Positions 53,797-62,654 of a stretch of 64,000 nucleotides of DNA are shown here, one piece after another. The notes under the pieces were generated by a model. It did no database searches, was not told where the DNA came from, and saw nothing but the letters and a program-made list of their open reading frames with translations. Every line of letters begins with the position of its first letter. Position 1 is the stretch's first letter. Source of the stretch: Marinifaba aquimaris (GTDB taxonomy: Bacteria > Pseudomonadota > Gammaproteobacteria > Enterobacterales > Alteromonadaceae); NCBI RefSeq assembly GCF_013328345.1, contig NZ_JABULX010000004.1:62001-126000 (forward strand), written 5' to 3'. The position numbers and the translations under genes are program-made.

Positions 53797-54400
53797 CGAG
53801 TACAGCATAACCTTCATTCATCTGTAAACGACCCTGACAAAACCATTGAACAACTTGAGGATAAATGATGTGCTCCTGCACATGAACCTTTTGCGCTAAG
53901 GTTTCAGCAGTGTCGTCTGCTTCAATTTGAACCTTAGCCTGCAATATAACAGGACCACCGTCAAGTTCTTCTGTAACAAAGTGTACGCTGACGCCATGTT
54001 CACAATCACCTGCATCAATGGCTCTTTGATGTGTATAAAGACCTTGATACTTAGGTAATAGAGAAGGGTGGATGTTTAGCATCTTACCCTTGTAATGACG
54101 CACAAAGTCGGCTGTCAAAATGCGCATGAAACCAGCTAAAACAACAAGGTCTGGTTGGTATTCATCTATAGTCTGAGCAAGTGCTTCGTCATAAGCTTCA
54201 CGTGTTTCAAACGCTTTATGATTAACAACTTGCGTAGCAATGTTTGCTTTTGCAGCACGCTCTAACCCAAATGCCGATTCAACATTTGAGATAACGGCTT
54301 TAATTTCACCCTGTATATTTTCTGCATTGCAGGCATCAATGATTGCCTGCAAATTAGAGCCACTACCGGATATTAAAACTACAATAGACGGCGTAGACAT
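53756..54400 (-). CDS. purN: Phosphoribosylglycinamide formyltransferase
   Basis: PurN formylates GAR with 10-formyl-tetrahydrofolate, the third step of purine synthesis. The 214-residue protein has ISGSGSNLQAIIDA at the start, the catalytic MLNIHPSLLPKYQG (Asn-x-His) and GVSVHFVTEELDGGPVI containing the catalytic aspartate. It begins 3 bases after purM stops and overlaps the DUF3108 gene downstream. Confidence 0.97.
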   Translation of the reverse strand: MSTPSIVVLISGSGSNLQAIIDACNAENIQGEIKAVISNVESAFGLERAAKANIATQVVNHKAFETREAYDEALAQTIDEYQPDLVVLAGFMRILTADFVRHYKGKMLNIHPSLLPKYQGLYTHQRAIDAGDCEHGVSVHFVTEELDGGPVILQAKVQIEADDTAETLAQKVHVQEHIIYPQVVQWFCQGRLQMNEGYAVLDEKQLPENGAKTL

Positions 54401-54403
54401 GGT

Positions 54404-55444
54404 TTACACCATTTCTACTTGTTCTTCACCGTCTTGTGCTTGAGTTATTTCACCCACTACCCAAGCGTTTTCACCGCAGTTATTTAAAATTTCAACGGCT
54501 TTATCTGCGTTATCTGCATCTAGTGCAATCACTAAACCTACACCACAGTTGAAGGTGCGTAACATTTCGTGCTCAGTGACGTTACCTTTTTCTTGCAACC
54601 AGTTGAAAATTTCAGGCCATTGCCAACTTGATTTATTGATAACTGCTTTTGCATCACTTGGAAGTACACGAGGGATATTTTCCCAGAAACCACCTCCGGT
54701 GATATGAGAGATAGCGTGAACATCAATCGTCTCTAACAGTTTTAAAACTGATTTAACATAGATGCGAGTCGGTTCTAATAAGTGATCAGAAAGTGCTTTT
54801 CCGTTTAATTCTACAGAAAGATCTGCTTGGCTAACTTCAATGATTTTTCTAATTAAAGAATAACCGTTTGAGTGTGGACCTGATGATGCAAGTGCGATTA
54901 ACTTATCACCAGATTTTACTTTGGTGCCGTCAATAACATCATCTTCTTCAACTACACCTACACAGAAACCAGCGATATCATAATCATCGCCTTCGTACAT
55001 GCCTGGCATTTCAGCTGTCTCACCACCAATAAGTGAGCAGTTAGATAATTTACAGCCTTCGCCAATACCTGTTACTACAGATGCAGCGATATCTACAGAT
55101 AATTTACCCGTTGCATAATAGTCTAAGAAGAATAGTGGCTCTGCACCTTGAACGATAAGGTCGTTTACACACATAGCAACAAGGTCGATACCGACAGTGT
55201 CGTGTTTGGCTAAATCAATGGCTAAACGTAATTTTGTACCTACACCATCAGTACCAGAAACTAAAAGTGGTTTTTTATAGTTAGTAGGAAGACGGCATAA
55301 TGCACCAAAACCACCAAGGCCACCCATTACTTCTGGACGACGAGTTGATTTTGAGACATGTTTGATGCGTTCTACTAATGCATTACCTGCATCAATGTCT
55401 ACGCCAGCGTCTTTATAACTGAGAGAGGTATTTTGTTCGGCCAC
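54404..55444 (-). CDS. purM: Phosphoribosylformylglycinamidine cyclo-ligase
   Basis: PurM closes the imidazole ring of AIR using ATP. The 346-residue protein begins [20 protein letters not shown] and has [23 protein letters not shown] and [13 protein letters not shown] motifs. I start at GTG 55444, which has AAGGA six bases upstream and fits the family start; TTG 55462 is the longer alternative. It forms a purMN operon. Confidence 0.97.
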   Translation of the reverse strand: MAEQNTSLSYKDAGVDIDAGNALVERIKHVSKSTRRPEVMGGLGGFGALCRLPTNYKKPLLVSGTDGVGTKLRLAIDLAKHDTVGIDLVAMCVNDLIVQGAEPLFFLDYYATGKLSVDIAASVVTGIGEGCKLSNCSLIGGETAEMPGMYEGDDYDIAGFCVGVVEEDDVIDGTKVKSGDKLIALASSGPHSNGYSLIRKIIEVSQADLSVELNGKALSDHLLEPTRIYVKSVLKLLETIDVHAISHITGGGFWENIPRVLPSDAKAVINKSSWQWPEIFNWLQEKGNVTEHEMLRTFNCGVGLVIALDADNADKAVEILNNCGENAWVVGEITQAQDGEEQVEMV

Positions 55445-55593
55445 GACGGCTCCTTGAGTCAATTAGATTTAAGAAACGCCGCTATTGTACCAAGGCATTG
55501 ATGGGAAGAAAAATGCTTTATTCAACGATAAGGGCTTTATGTTAGATTTTGCCTTCGTTAATATGGTGCAATAAATGGATTAAATGAGTTGAT

Positions 55594-56805
55594 ATGTTTA
55601 CAAAATACTCAATTATCGTTTGGCTTTGTTGTTTGTTATCTCCTTTTATGGCCAACGCGATAGAAATTAAAGGTCTATACCAAGATTCAGTCACAGTAAG
55701 TGATCAGTCTTTGGCATCAAGAAAAGTTGCCTATAAAGAAGCGCTATCTAATGTACTAATTCGCGTGTCGGGTTCGCTGGATATAATAAAAAGCCCTGCA
55801 ATCAAGAAGGTTTTAAGCAAATCGACTAAGTACCTGTCGCGTTATCAATACGTCACTAGAGATGGAATCGAGTTGATTGAAGTCTACTTCAATGCCAATG
55901 CCATCAATCAAGTACTGAGAGACAATGGTTATGCGATATGGGGCGCAAGAAGGCCATTAATTTCGACGTGGATTGCTGTCCAAAGGGGTGGGGATAGACA
56001 AATCTTATCAGAACAACACAGTCTTAATTATACCGATATCCAGCCATTAGCAAAAAAACGCGGCCTGCCAGTATTACTGCCTTTGATGGACTTTGAAGAT
56101 GCCAATAATTTAAGTGTTTCTGATATTTGGGGGGGATTTGATGATGTTATGTGGCAAGCCAGTCAACGATATCAGCCTGACCTTGTCGCTTACATTAAAT
56201 TGCAACAAGTCGATCCTGCTGAAGTGAGTCTTAGAATGAATGAAGACGTTTCAGATGTCACTCGTTACACTAATGATGAGTTCTTTTTTCAAGATGAAAC
56301 TCTGCTAGATGAAAATTCAGAACAAGTTGAAGAGACTCATTTTAACGATGCGTTAGGTGAAGAGCCAGTTGTGGAGAAAAAGTGGTACATTCAAATGAGC
56401 GTCATCGGTGGTGATAAAGTACATTCTTTTGAACAAGCGGATGCCAGTGATATGCCAACCGCGATAGCACAAGGCATCAACTGGTTAGGTGACTTACTAG
56501 CAAAACAGTATGCCGTTGCAGCGAATAGTATCAGTATTGATGATCAGCAACTTGAAGTCACATTTGCAAACACGCATGCAATTTCGACAATAATCCAGAT
56601 TGAATCGTTTTTACAATCGTTATCTGCAGTCTCTAGCGTACAAATAAAGCAAAAAGACCAAGACGGTGTTAGCTATCAGATCAAGTTAATTGGTGAAGCA
56701 ATCGATTTATTAAATGCTTTAGAGTTGGATGAGCGAGTAGAAAAAATTAAATTTGAATTTGCTGAAGACTCACCTAAGCCTTACTATTTTTCTTGGAAAG
56801 GCTAA
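55594..56805 (+). CDS. DUF2066 exported protein
   Basis: This 403-residue protein has a signal peptide (IIVWLCCLLSPFMANAIEI) and a DUF2066 body: VAYKEALSNVLIRVSGS near residue 45, WIAVQRGGDRQILSE, and RGLPVLLPLMDFED. The family is uncharacterised and found upstream of hda in Alteromonadales and Vibrio relatives. It is divergent from purM and 31 bases upstream of hda, probably co-transcribed. A role in envelope biology is only inferred. Confidence 0.87.
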   Translation: MFTKYSIIVWLCCLLSPFMANAIEIKGLYQDSVTVSDQSLASRKVAYKEALSNVLIRVSGSLDIIKSPAIKKVLSKSTKYLSRYQYVTRDGIELIEVYFNANAINQVLRDNGYAIWGARRPLISTWIAVQRGGDRQILSEQHSLNYTDIQPLAKKRGLPVLLPLMDFEDANNLSVSDIWGGFDDVMWQASQRYQPDLVAYIKLQQVDPAEVSLRMNEDVSDVTRYTNDEFFFQDETLLDENSEQVEETHFNDALGEEPVVEKKWYIQMSVIGGDKVHSFEQADASDMPTAIAQGINWLGDLLAKQYAVAANSISIDDQQLEVTFANTHAISTIIQIESFLQSLSAVSSVQIKQKDQDGVSYQIKLIGEAIDLLNALELDERVEKIKFEFAEDSPKPYYFSWKG

Positions 56806-56836
56806 GTGTTAGAATTGCTTTTAATGAAGAATATAG

Positions 56837-57544
56837 GTGAATAGTTTGCAGTTAACGATGGATTTTGCGCTCGACAAAGAAACGAGCCTTGCAAATTACT
56901 ATACCTTCGGTAATGAGGACTTGCTCAATCAGCTAAAGGCTTTTGTTAAGGAGCCTGCTGAAAAGCCTGCTGACGCATTACTTTTTTTACACAGCCCGAC
57001 TGGCTGCGGTAAAAGCCACCTGCTGCAAGCCCTATGTCAGTACGCTTATGAGATCGGCATCAGTAATCAATATTTGCCACTACACGTTTTCAGTCATTAT
57101 GAAGTTGAAGCAACGATGGGAATGGAACAATTCCCCTTGCTACTCATTGATGATATCGATGCATTGAAGCACAACCCTGCCTGGCAAGAAGCCATTTTTG
57201 ATTTAATTAACCGCGTACTAGAAAAGCAAGGCAAGATTATTTTTGCCGCTGATAACACGGTTGAAAACTTGGGGCTTTCTCTACCTGATCTGATATCAAG
57301 ACTGCAATGGGGCCAAACTTGGGCGCTGACTCCTCTTGATGATGAATACCAAATTGAAATGATGATATTTAGAGCAAAATGTAAAGGCATGACATTAAGT
57401 GATGAAGTTGCTCAGTACATACATACTCGTTTAAGTCGTGACCCTAAGAGTATTATTCGCTGCTTAGAAAAGTTAGACAAAGCATCATTAGAAGAGCAAA
57501 GACGTTTAACAATACCTTTTATCAAGCAACTTATGCGATGGTAA
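56837..57544 (+). CDS. hda: DnaA regulatory inactivator Hda
   Basis: Hda with the DNA clamp stimulates hydrolysis of DnaA-bound ATP, limiting re-initiation. The 235-residue AAA+ protein has LHSPTGCGKSHLLQALC (Walker A), LLIDDIDALK (Walker B) and a C-terminal sensor region. The GTG 56837 start includes LQLTMDFAL, which resembles the clamp-binding QL(S/D)L-type motif of E. coli Hda; starting at a downstream ATG would remove it. Confidence 0.94.
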   Translation: MNSLQLTMDFALDKETSLANYYTFGNEDLLNQLKAFVKEPAEKPADALLFLHSPTGCGKSHLLQALCQYAYEIGISNQYLPLHVFSHYEVEATMGMEQFPLLLIDDIDALKHNPAWQEAIFDLINRVLEKQGKIIFAADNTVENLGLSLPDLISRLQWGQTWALTPLDDEYQIEMMIFRAKCKGMTLSDEVAQYIHTRLSRDPKSIIRCLEKLDKASLEEQRRLTIPFIKQLMRW

Positions 57545-57667
57545 TTGACTAAAAAATAACTGATTAACACGATAAATGCCGTTTTACAGGCTCAAAAAGC
57601 TAAAACTTGTTTCAATTGAAAGCAATAAAGTCTAAATTAGGCGCTTTATTTTCGAAAAGGTTTACTG

Positions 57668-58135
57668 ATGACGGCCGTTTTGTCACAGCAATATCAAGCT
57701 TGGGATGCAGAGTTAAACGCTATTTTGGAGAGCGAAGAAGATTTCATCGCCAATTTAGCCAATATTTCTGCATGGCTAAATATGAAGTTATCACAAATAA
57801 ACTGGGTAGGCTTTTACTTACTCAAAGGTGAAAATTTGGTGTTGGGCCCTTTCCAAGGGAACCTTGCTTGTACACGTATCCCTTTGGGGAGAGGTGTGTG
57901 TGGAACAGCTGCTGTGACAGATAGCATTATGCGTATCAAAGATGTTCATCAATTTGACGGACATATTGCGTGTGATACAGCAAGCAACGCCGAGATCGTT
58001 TTACCCATTCATCGCAATGGGGAAGTGGTTGCGGTTTTGGACATTGATAGTCCTGTCTTTGAGCGCTTCAGCGAAGAAGATGAAAAAGGCTTAGCCCAAT
58101 TAGTGAGCACAATTGAAAAACATGTATTTATCTGA
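57668..58135 (+). CDS. msrC: Free methionine-(R)-sulfoxide reductase (GAF fold)
   Basis: This 155-residue GAF-domain enzyme reduces free methionine-R-sulfoxide. The three cysteines, Cys68 (NLACTRIPLG), Cys78 (GVCGTAA) and Cys102 (HIACDTAS), show the same 10- and 24-residue spacing as E. coli YebR/MsrC. Placement upstream of proQ and prc matches E. coli yebR-proQ-prc, with one small gene inserted. Confidence 0.94.
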   Translation: MTAVLSQQYQAWDAELNAILESEEDFIANLANISAWLNMKLSQINWVGFYLLKGENLVLGPFQGNLACTRIPLGRGVCGTAAVTDSIMRIKDVHQFDGHIACDTASNAEIVLPIHRNGEVVAVLDIDSPVFERFSEEDEKGLAQLVSTIEKHVFI

Positions 58136-58147
58136 AGGCAGATACAA

Positions 58148-58417
58148 ATGAAAGAGTTTGTTGAGATCCATGACTTTTTAGCATCACCGTCTTCACTGAG
58201 TGATTGGCACGAAGATGCAGAGTTAGCAGCAGACAATTTAAATATCGCTTTGCACTTTATCTACGAGCGCAGCGATGAAAATATAGACGCTAATCGATTA
58301 GCCGAGTTATTAGAGAATGCATTTGTTTTGCTTTCTCAAAATGAATATTTATCCGAATTTGAAAACACAGACGAAATTTCTGATTGGGTTGAACAGTATT
58401 TAAATGATCAACTCTAA
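58148..58417 (+). CDS. Small acidic protein of unknown function
   Basis: This 89-residue soluble, strongly acidic, helical protein has landmarks FVEIHDFLASPSSLSDWHED and EYLSEFENTDEISDWVEQY. I do not recognise a family. It lies 12 bases after msrC and 18 before proQ, in a clear operon. GCAGATACAA precedes the ATG. The function is unknown. Confidence 0.7.
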   Translation: MKEFVEIHDFLASPSSLSDWHEDAELAADNLNIALHFIYERSDENIDANRLAELLENAFVLLSQNEYLSEFENTDEISDWVEQYLNDQL

Positions 58418-58435
58418 TTAGATATTGGTGAAATT

Positions 58436-59116
58436 ATGCAACAAAATGATCAAGAACAAGCTGCTGAAGTAGCAGCTGAAGACAACAAAATTAAAGACTT
58501 AAATTTAGTAATTAACTATCTAGCAGAGCAATTCCCAGAGTGTTTCACTGAAAAAGGTGATGCTAAGCCTCTGAAAATTGGTATTTTTAAAGATTTAGTT
58601 GAGCGTTTGAATGACGATGAGAAGGTTTCTCGTACGGTATTGCGTTCTGCTTTACGTCGTTATACCTCAAGCTGGCGTTATCTTGAATCGATCAAAGAAG
58701 GCGCTTCGCGCGTAGACTTAGATGGTAATGCGGTTGCTGAGCTTGAAAAAGAGCACATTGAACATGCTCAAGAAGAGTTAGCAAAAAGCAAACAAGCTGC
58801 TGCTGAGCGTCGCAAGCAACAAAATGCTAAAAAGCGTCCTGCGGCTAAAAAGCCAGTTGGTGATAAGGGCGATAAAAAAGCTAAATCAAACTTTAAAAAA
58901 CCGGCTAAAAAATCTGCGTCATCTGCTTCTGTTAAAGTCAAGAAGCGCAGAAACATTGATGTAGGTTTATATGAAGGCAAGCTTGTAAAAGTACAAGCAG
59001 ATGATGCTACTGCACCTGTTGCTGCTACTGTTAAAGAAATCAATGATGATCAGGTTGTTTTGCAAACGTTTGGTGGCGTTGTAATGACGACGGAGAAGAA
59101 GAACATTATCGAATAA
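58436..59116 (+). CDS. proQ: RNA chaperone ProQ
   Basis: ProQ is a global RNA-binding chaperone of the FinO family. The 226-residue protein has an N-terminal FinO domain ([46 protein letters not shown]), a Lys/Ala-rich linker and a C-terminal Tudor-like domain ([18 protein letters not shown]). It lies in the conserved proQ-prc pair, prc starting 11 bases later. Confidence 0.96.
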   Translation: MQQNDQEQAAEVAAEDNKIKDLNLVINYLAEQFPECFTEKGDAKPLKIGIFKDLVERLNDDEKVSRTVLRSALRRYTSSWRYLESIKEGASRVDLDGNAVAELEKEHIEHAQEELAKSKQAAAERRKQQNAKKRPAAKKPVGDKGDKKAKSNFKKPAKKSASSASVKVKKRRNIDVGLYEGKLVKVQADDATAPVAATVKEINDDQVVLQTFGGVVMTTEKKNIIE

Positions 59117-59127
59117 TTAAGGATTAA

Positions 59128-61158
59128 ATGCAGATGATCAAACTCAAACGCATTGTATGGGGATTAAGCTTAGGTTTAGTATCCGCAACATGTTTAGCGC
59201 TTGATGCTAAAATTGCTGTTGATGAAATACCTCAGCTATCACAGGAGCCACAACACGATACGGCTACTAAGCGAATTGTGAGTTACTTCACTCGCTCCCA
59301 TTACAAGAAAATTAAGTTAGATGATGCATTATCCGAAAAAATATTCGATCGCTACATTCGTCAACTTGACTACAATAAACAATTTTTTACTCAAGCTGAT
59401 GTTGATAAATTAGCCAAAAATAAACGTCTATATGATGATGCTTTGTACCAAAGCGAGCTAACGCCTTTTTACAAAGCTTTTTATCTTAATCAAGTAAGAC
59501 GATACGAGCGTTACCAATACGCGTTAACTTTACTTGATAAAGAGATGAAGTTTGATGTAGCAGGCGAAAAGTATTTTTATGATCGCCAAGATTTACCCTG
59601 GGCAAAAGATAGCAAAGAACTCGATGAGCTCTGGTATCAAAGGGTAAAATACGACATATTGAATTTGAAGGTAGCTGGTAAAGAGTGGCCTAAAATTCAA
59701 GAGCTGTTGTCAAAACGCTACAACGCTGCCATTAGACGTTTAACGCAAAGCCAAAGCGAAGATGTCTTCCAGCTAGCTATGAATGGTTTTGCTCGTTCAA
59801 TTGAAGCACACACTAGCTATCTTTCACCTAGAAATGCTGAACGTTTCCAAATGGATATGAAATTATCCTTGGAAGGCATTGGTGCCGTGCTTTTTATCGA
59901 AGATGATTACACCATTATTCGCTCACTTGTCCCGGGTGGTCCAGCCGATAAAACAGGTAAAATTAAACCAGAAGACAAAATTATTGCAGTTGCACAAGAA
60001 GATGAAGATTTTGTTGATGTAATTGGCTGGCGTTTAGATGATGTAGTCGATTTAATTAAAGGACCAAAAGGTACTGAAGTTCGATTACAAATCGTTAAAG
60101 GTGATAGTGCCAGTAATCAACCCAAAGAAGTGACGATTATCCGCGATAAAATTAAGCTGGAAGATCGCGCTGCTACCTCTGAAATTTATACACCTAAGGC
60201 CGGCGAGTATGCTAACCGAAAGCTAGGCGTTATCAGTATTCCTAGTTTCTACCACAATCTTTCTGCTGATGTTAAAAAAGAGTTAGAAACGCTAAAAGAC
60301 GAAGATATTGAAGGCTTAATCATTGACTTGCGAGGCAATGGTGGTGGCTCGTTAACCGAATCAATCTACTTAACAGGCTTATTCATCGAACGCGGCCCTG
60401 TTGTTCAGGTGCGCAATCAAACGAACAAAATTGATGTTCATAAAGATACAGATCGCAAAGTCCAGTATAAAGGCCCGATTGTTGTAATGGTTGATCGCTA
60501 CAGTGCTTCAGCTTCAGAAATTTTCTCTGCTGCGCTTCAAGATTATGGACGCGCTGTAATAGTCGGTGAAAACACTTTCGGTAAAGGAACGGTTCAACAG
60601 CACAAGTCTCTCAGTAAATACCATGATTTACACCCCAAACCGCTTGGGCATATCCAATATACTTTTGCGAAGTTCTACCGCATTAACGGTGGTAGTACTC
60701 AAAATAAAGGGGTGACACCTGACATATTATTCCCAACGCCGATTGATGCCGCAGATTGGGGTGAGTCGAAAGAAGAAAATGCACTTCCTTGGGATAGCAT
60801 TGCAAAAGCTAAATACAAAACAATTGGAAGTGTGACAGCTGAAGTTGAAAAGTTAACGCTAGCACATCATAAGCGTATTAAGACCGACCCAGAGTTTGCT
60901 TATATTTTTGAAGATATCCAAGAGTATCAAAAATACAAAGATAAGAATTATGAAACGCTTGTTGAAGCAGAGCGTCAAGCTCGCCGCGATGAATTACAAG
61001 CGTTGAGATTGAAACGAGCAAACGAGCGACTTGCCCGAATGGGTAAAGAAGCGGTGAAAGATTTAGAGGACTTGCCAGAAGAATTGAGCGAGTTAGACCC
61101 TATCTTAGATGAAACGGCTCTCATTACATTTGATTATATTCAGTTGTTAAAAAAATAA
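59128..61158 (+). CDS. prc: Carboxy-terminal processing (tail-specific) protease
   Basis: Prc degrades periplasmic proteins by their C-terminal tails and trims cell-wall hydrolases. The 676-residue protein has a signal peptide, an N-terminal helical domain, a PDZ domain (about 245-330) and an S41 protease core. The catalytic residues are Ser461 (SASASEIFSA), Asp472 and Lys486 (TFGKGTVQQ), with the same 11- and 25-residue spacing as E. coli Prc. A DUF3340-type C-terminus follows. The start is ATG 59128 or 59134. Confidence 0.97.
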   Translation: MQMIKLKRIVWGLSLGLVSATCLALDAKIAVDEIPQLSQEPQHDTATKRIVSYFTRSHYKKIKLDDALSEKIFDRYIRQLDYNKQFFTQADVDKLAKNKRLYDDALYQSELTPFYKAFYLNQVRRYERYQYALTLLDKEMKFDVAGEKYFYDRQDLPWAKDSKELDELWYQRVKYDILNLKVAGKEWPKIQELLSKRYNAAIRRLTQSQSEDVFQLAMNGFARSIEAHTSYLSPRNAERFQMDMKLSLEGIGAVLFIEDDYTIIRSLVPGGPADKTGKIKPEDKIIAVAQEDEDFVDVIGWRLDDVVDLIKGPKGTEVRLQIVKGDSASNQPKEVTIIRDKIKLEDRAATSEIYTPKAGEYANRKLGVISIPSFYHNLSADVKKELETLKDEDIEGLIIDLRGNGGGSLTESIYLTGLFIERGPVVQVRNQTNKIDVHKDTDRKVQYKGPIVVMVDRYSASASEIFSAALQDYGRAVIVGENTFGKGTVQQHKSLSKYHDLHPKPLGHIQYTFAKFYRINGGSTQNKGVTPDILFPTPIDAADWGESKEENALPWDSIAKAKYKTIGSVTAEVEKLTLAHHKRIKTDPEFAYIFEDIQEYQKYKDKNYETLVEAERQARRDELQALRLKRANERLARMGKEAVKDLEDLPEELSELDPILDETALITFDYIQLLKK

Positions 61159-61178
61159 TAAAAATCCAGGTTAGTTAA

Positions 61179-62549
61179 ATGTCTAGTAACAAAGCCTCAG
61201 TGCATGGCCAATGGTCAAGCCGTTTAGCTTATATTTTAGCGGCAACCGGTGCTGCTGTTGGTTTAGGTAATATTTGGAAGTTTCCATATATAGTAGGTGA
61301 GAACGGCGGCGGTGCGTTTGTTCTCGTATACTTAGTTTGTATATTACTTATCGGTATTCCTGTCATGATGGCTGAAGTCATGATAGGTAAGCGCGGTCGA
61401 AAAAGTCCTAGTAATGCCGTCAGAGCATTAATTGCAGAAGCAAAAGCTAAACCATTTTGGCGGCTTACAGCATGGATGGGTGTAACTGCTGGTTTCTTGA
61501 TCCTTTCATTTTATGCTGTTATCGCAGGCTGGGCATTTGCTTATATCTTCAAAGCTGGCAGCGGAGAGTTTGTCGGTAAAGATGCCGCACAAATCGGTGA
61601 AATGTTTGGAAATTTCATCAGTAACCCACATGAGTTAATGTTTTGGTCATTTTTGATATTAGCGATGACTGGTGTGGTAGTTGCCAAAGGTGTTCAAAAA
61701 GGTATTGAAAAAGCGGTTGGTTATGCCATGCCCGCTATGTTTATTTTACTTATCGTTATTGCTATATATGCGGCAAAATATGGTGACTTTGCTCAAGCGT
61801 TTAACTTCATGTTTGCGCCTGACTTTTCAAAGCTAACCATCAACGGTGTTTTAGAAGCACTAGGTCATGCTTTTTTCACTTTGAGCTTAGCTTCTGGTGT
61901 AATGATGATGTACGGCGCTTATTTACCAAAAGAGACGTCTATTTTTAAAAGCTCTATCTGGATTGCAATTGCAGATACTGTTGTTGCACTGATCGCTGGT
62001 TTAGCTATCTTCCCGATTGTTTTCGGTAATAATATGGAAGCTGGTGCGGGTCCTGGTTTAATTTTCCAAACCTTGCCGATCGCTTTTGGTCAAATGCCGA
62101 TGGGGATCCTATTTGGTACCGTCTTCTTTGTTATGCTGGTATTTGCTGCGTTTACTTCTGCTATAGCGTTAATTGAATCATCGGTTGCTTGGTTAGTTGA
62201 GCGTTATTCATTCAGACGTTGGCAAGCTGCTATGATTTCAACCACTGTCCTGTGGTTGTTAGGTGTAGGTACTATTTACAGCTTTACAGAAGCAAGTTGG
62301 ACTCAATTTACTATCTTCCCAGAGCAAAAGACTTTCTTTGATAACCTTGACTACTTAACTTCTAAACTATTATTACCATTAGGCGGTTTGATGATTGCTG
62401 TGTTTGTTGGATGGGTAGTGGATAAAAAAGTTGCCAAAGAAGAGATTGATTTGAACGAAAAAGCCTTCAAATTATGGCACTTTGTGCTGAGCTACGTCGC
62501 GCCAATCGCTATAATTTATGTATTTTTACACTTAATCGGTTTAGCTTAA
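61179..62549 (+). CDS. Sodium-dependent transporter (NSS/SNF family)
   Basis: This 456-residue protein has about 11-12 transmembrane helices in the LeuT fold. The TM1 motif AATGAAVGLGNIWKFPYIVGEN forms the Na+/substrate site (landmark near residues 18-39), followed by GGGAFVLVYLVCIL. Bacterial members carry amino acids or related compounds with sodium. It lies 20 bases after prc. The substrate is unknown. Confidence 0.93.
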   Translation: MSSNKASVHGQWSSRLAYILAATGAAVGLGNIWKFPYIVGENGGGAFVLVYLVCILLIGIPVMMAEVMIGKRGRKSPSNAVRALIAEAKAKPFWRLTAWMGVTAGFLILSFYAVIAGWAFAYIFKAGSGEFVGKDAAQIGEMFGNFISNPHELMFWSFLILAMTGVVVAKGVQKGIEKAVGYAMPAMFILLIVIAIYAAKYGDFAQAFNFMFAPDFSKLTINGVLEALGHAFFTLSLASGVMMMYGAYLPKETSIFKSSIWIAIADTVVALIAGLAIFPIVFGNNMEAGAGPGLIFQTLPIAFGQMPMGILFGTVFFVMLVFAAFTSAIALIESSVAWLVERYSFRRWQAAMISTTVLWLLGVGTIYSFTEASWTQFTIFPEQKTFFDNLDYLTSKLLLPLGGLMIAVFVGWVVDKKVAKEEIDLNEKAFKLWHFVLSYVAPIAIIYVFLHLIGLA

Positions 62550-62620
62550 CAATCAAGTAAAGTGAATACTTTTACTTGCTTGGCATAATTAAGCCATTGA
62601 GCAATTTACAAAACGAACAA

Positions 62621-62646
62621 AAAAGCTCGGGTAACCGAGCTTTTTC
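62621..62646 (+). terminator. Rho-independent terminator-like hairpin before nhaC
   Basis: AAAGCTCGG / CCGAGCTTT with a GTAA loop is followed by a T-run. It ends 9 bases upstream of the nhaC start, so it may act as an attenuator as well as the transporter's terminator. Confidence 0.85.
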
Positions 62647-62654
62647 TTATTGAT

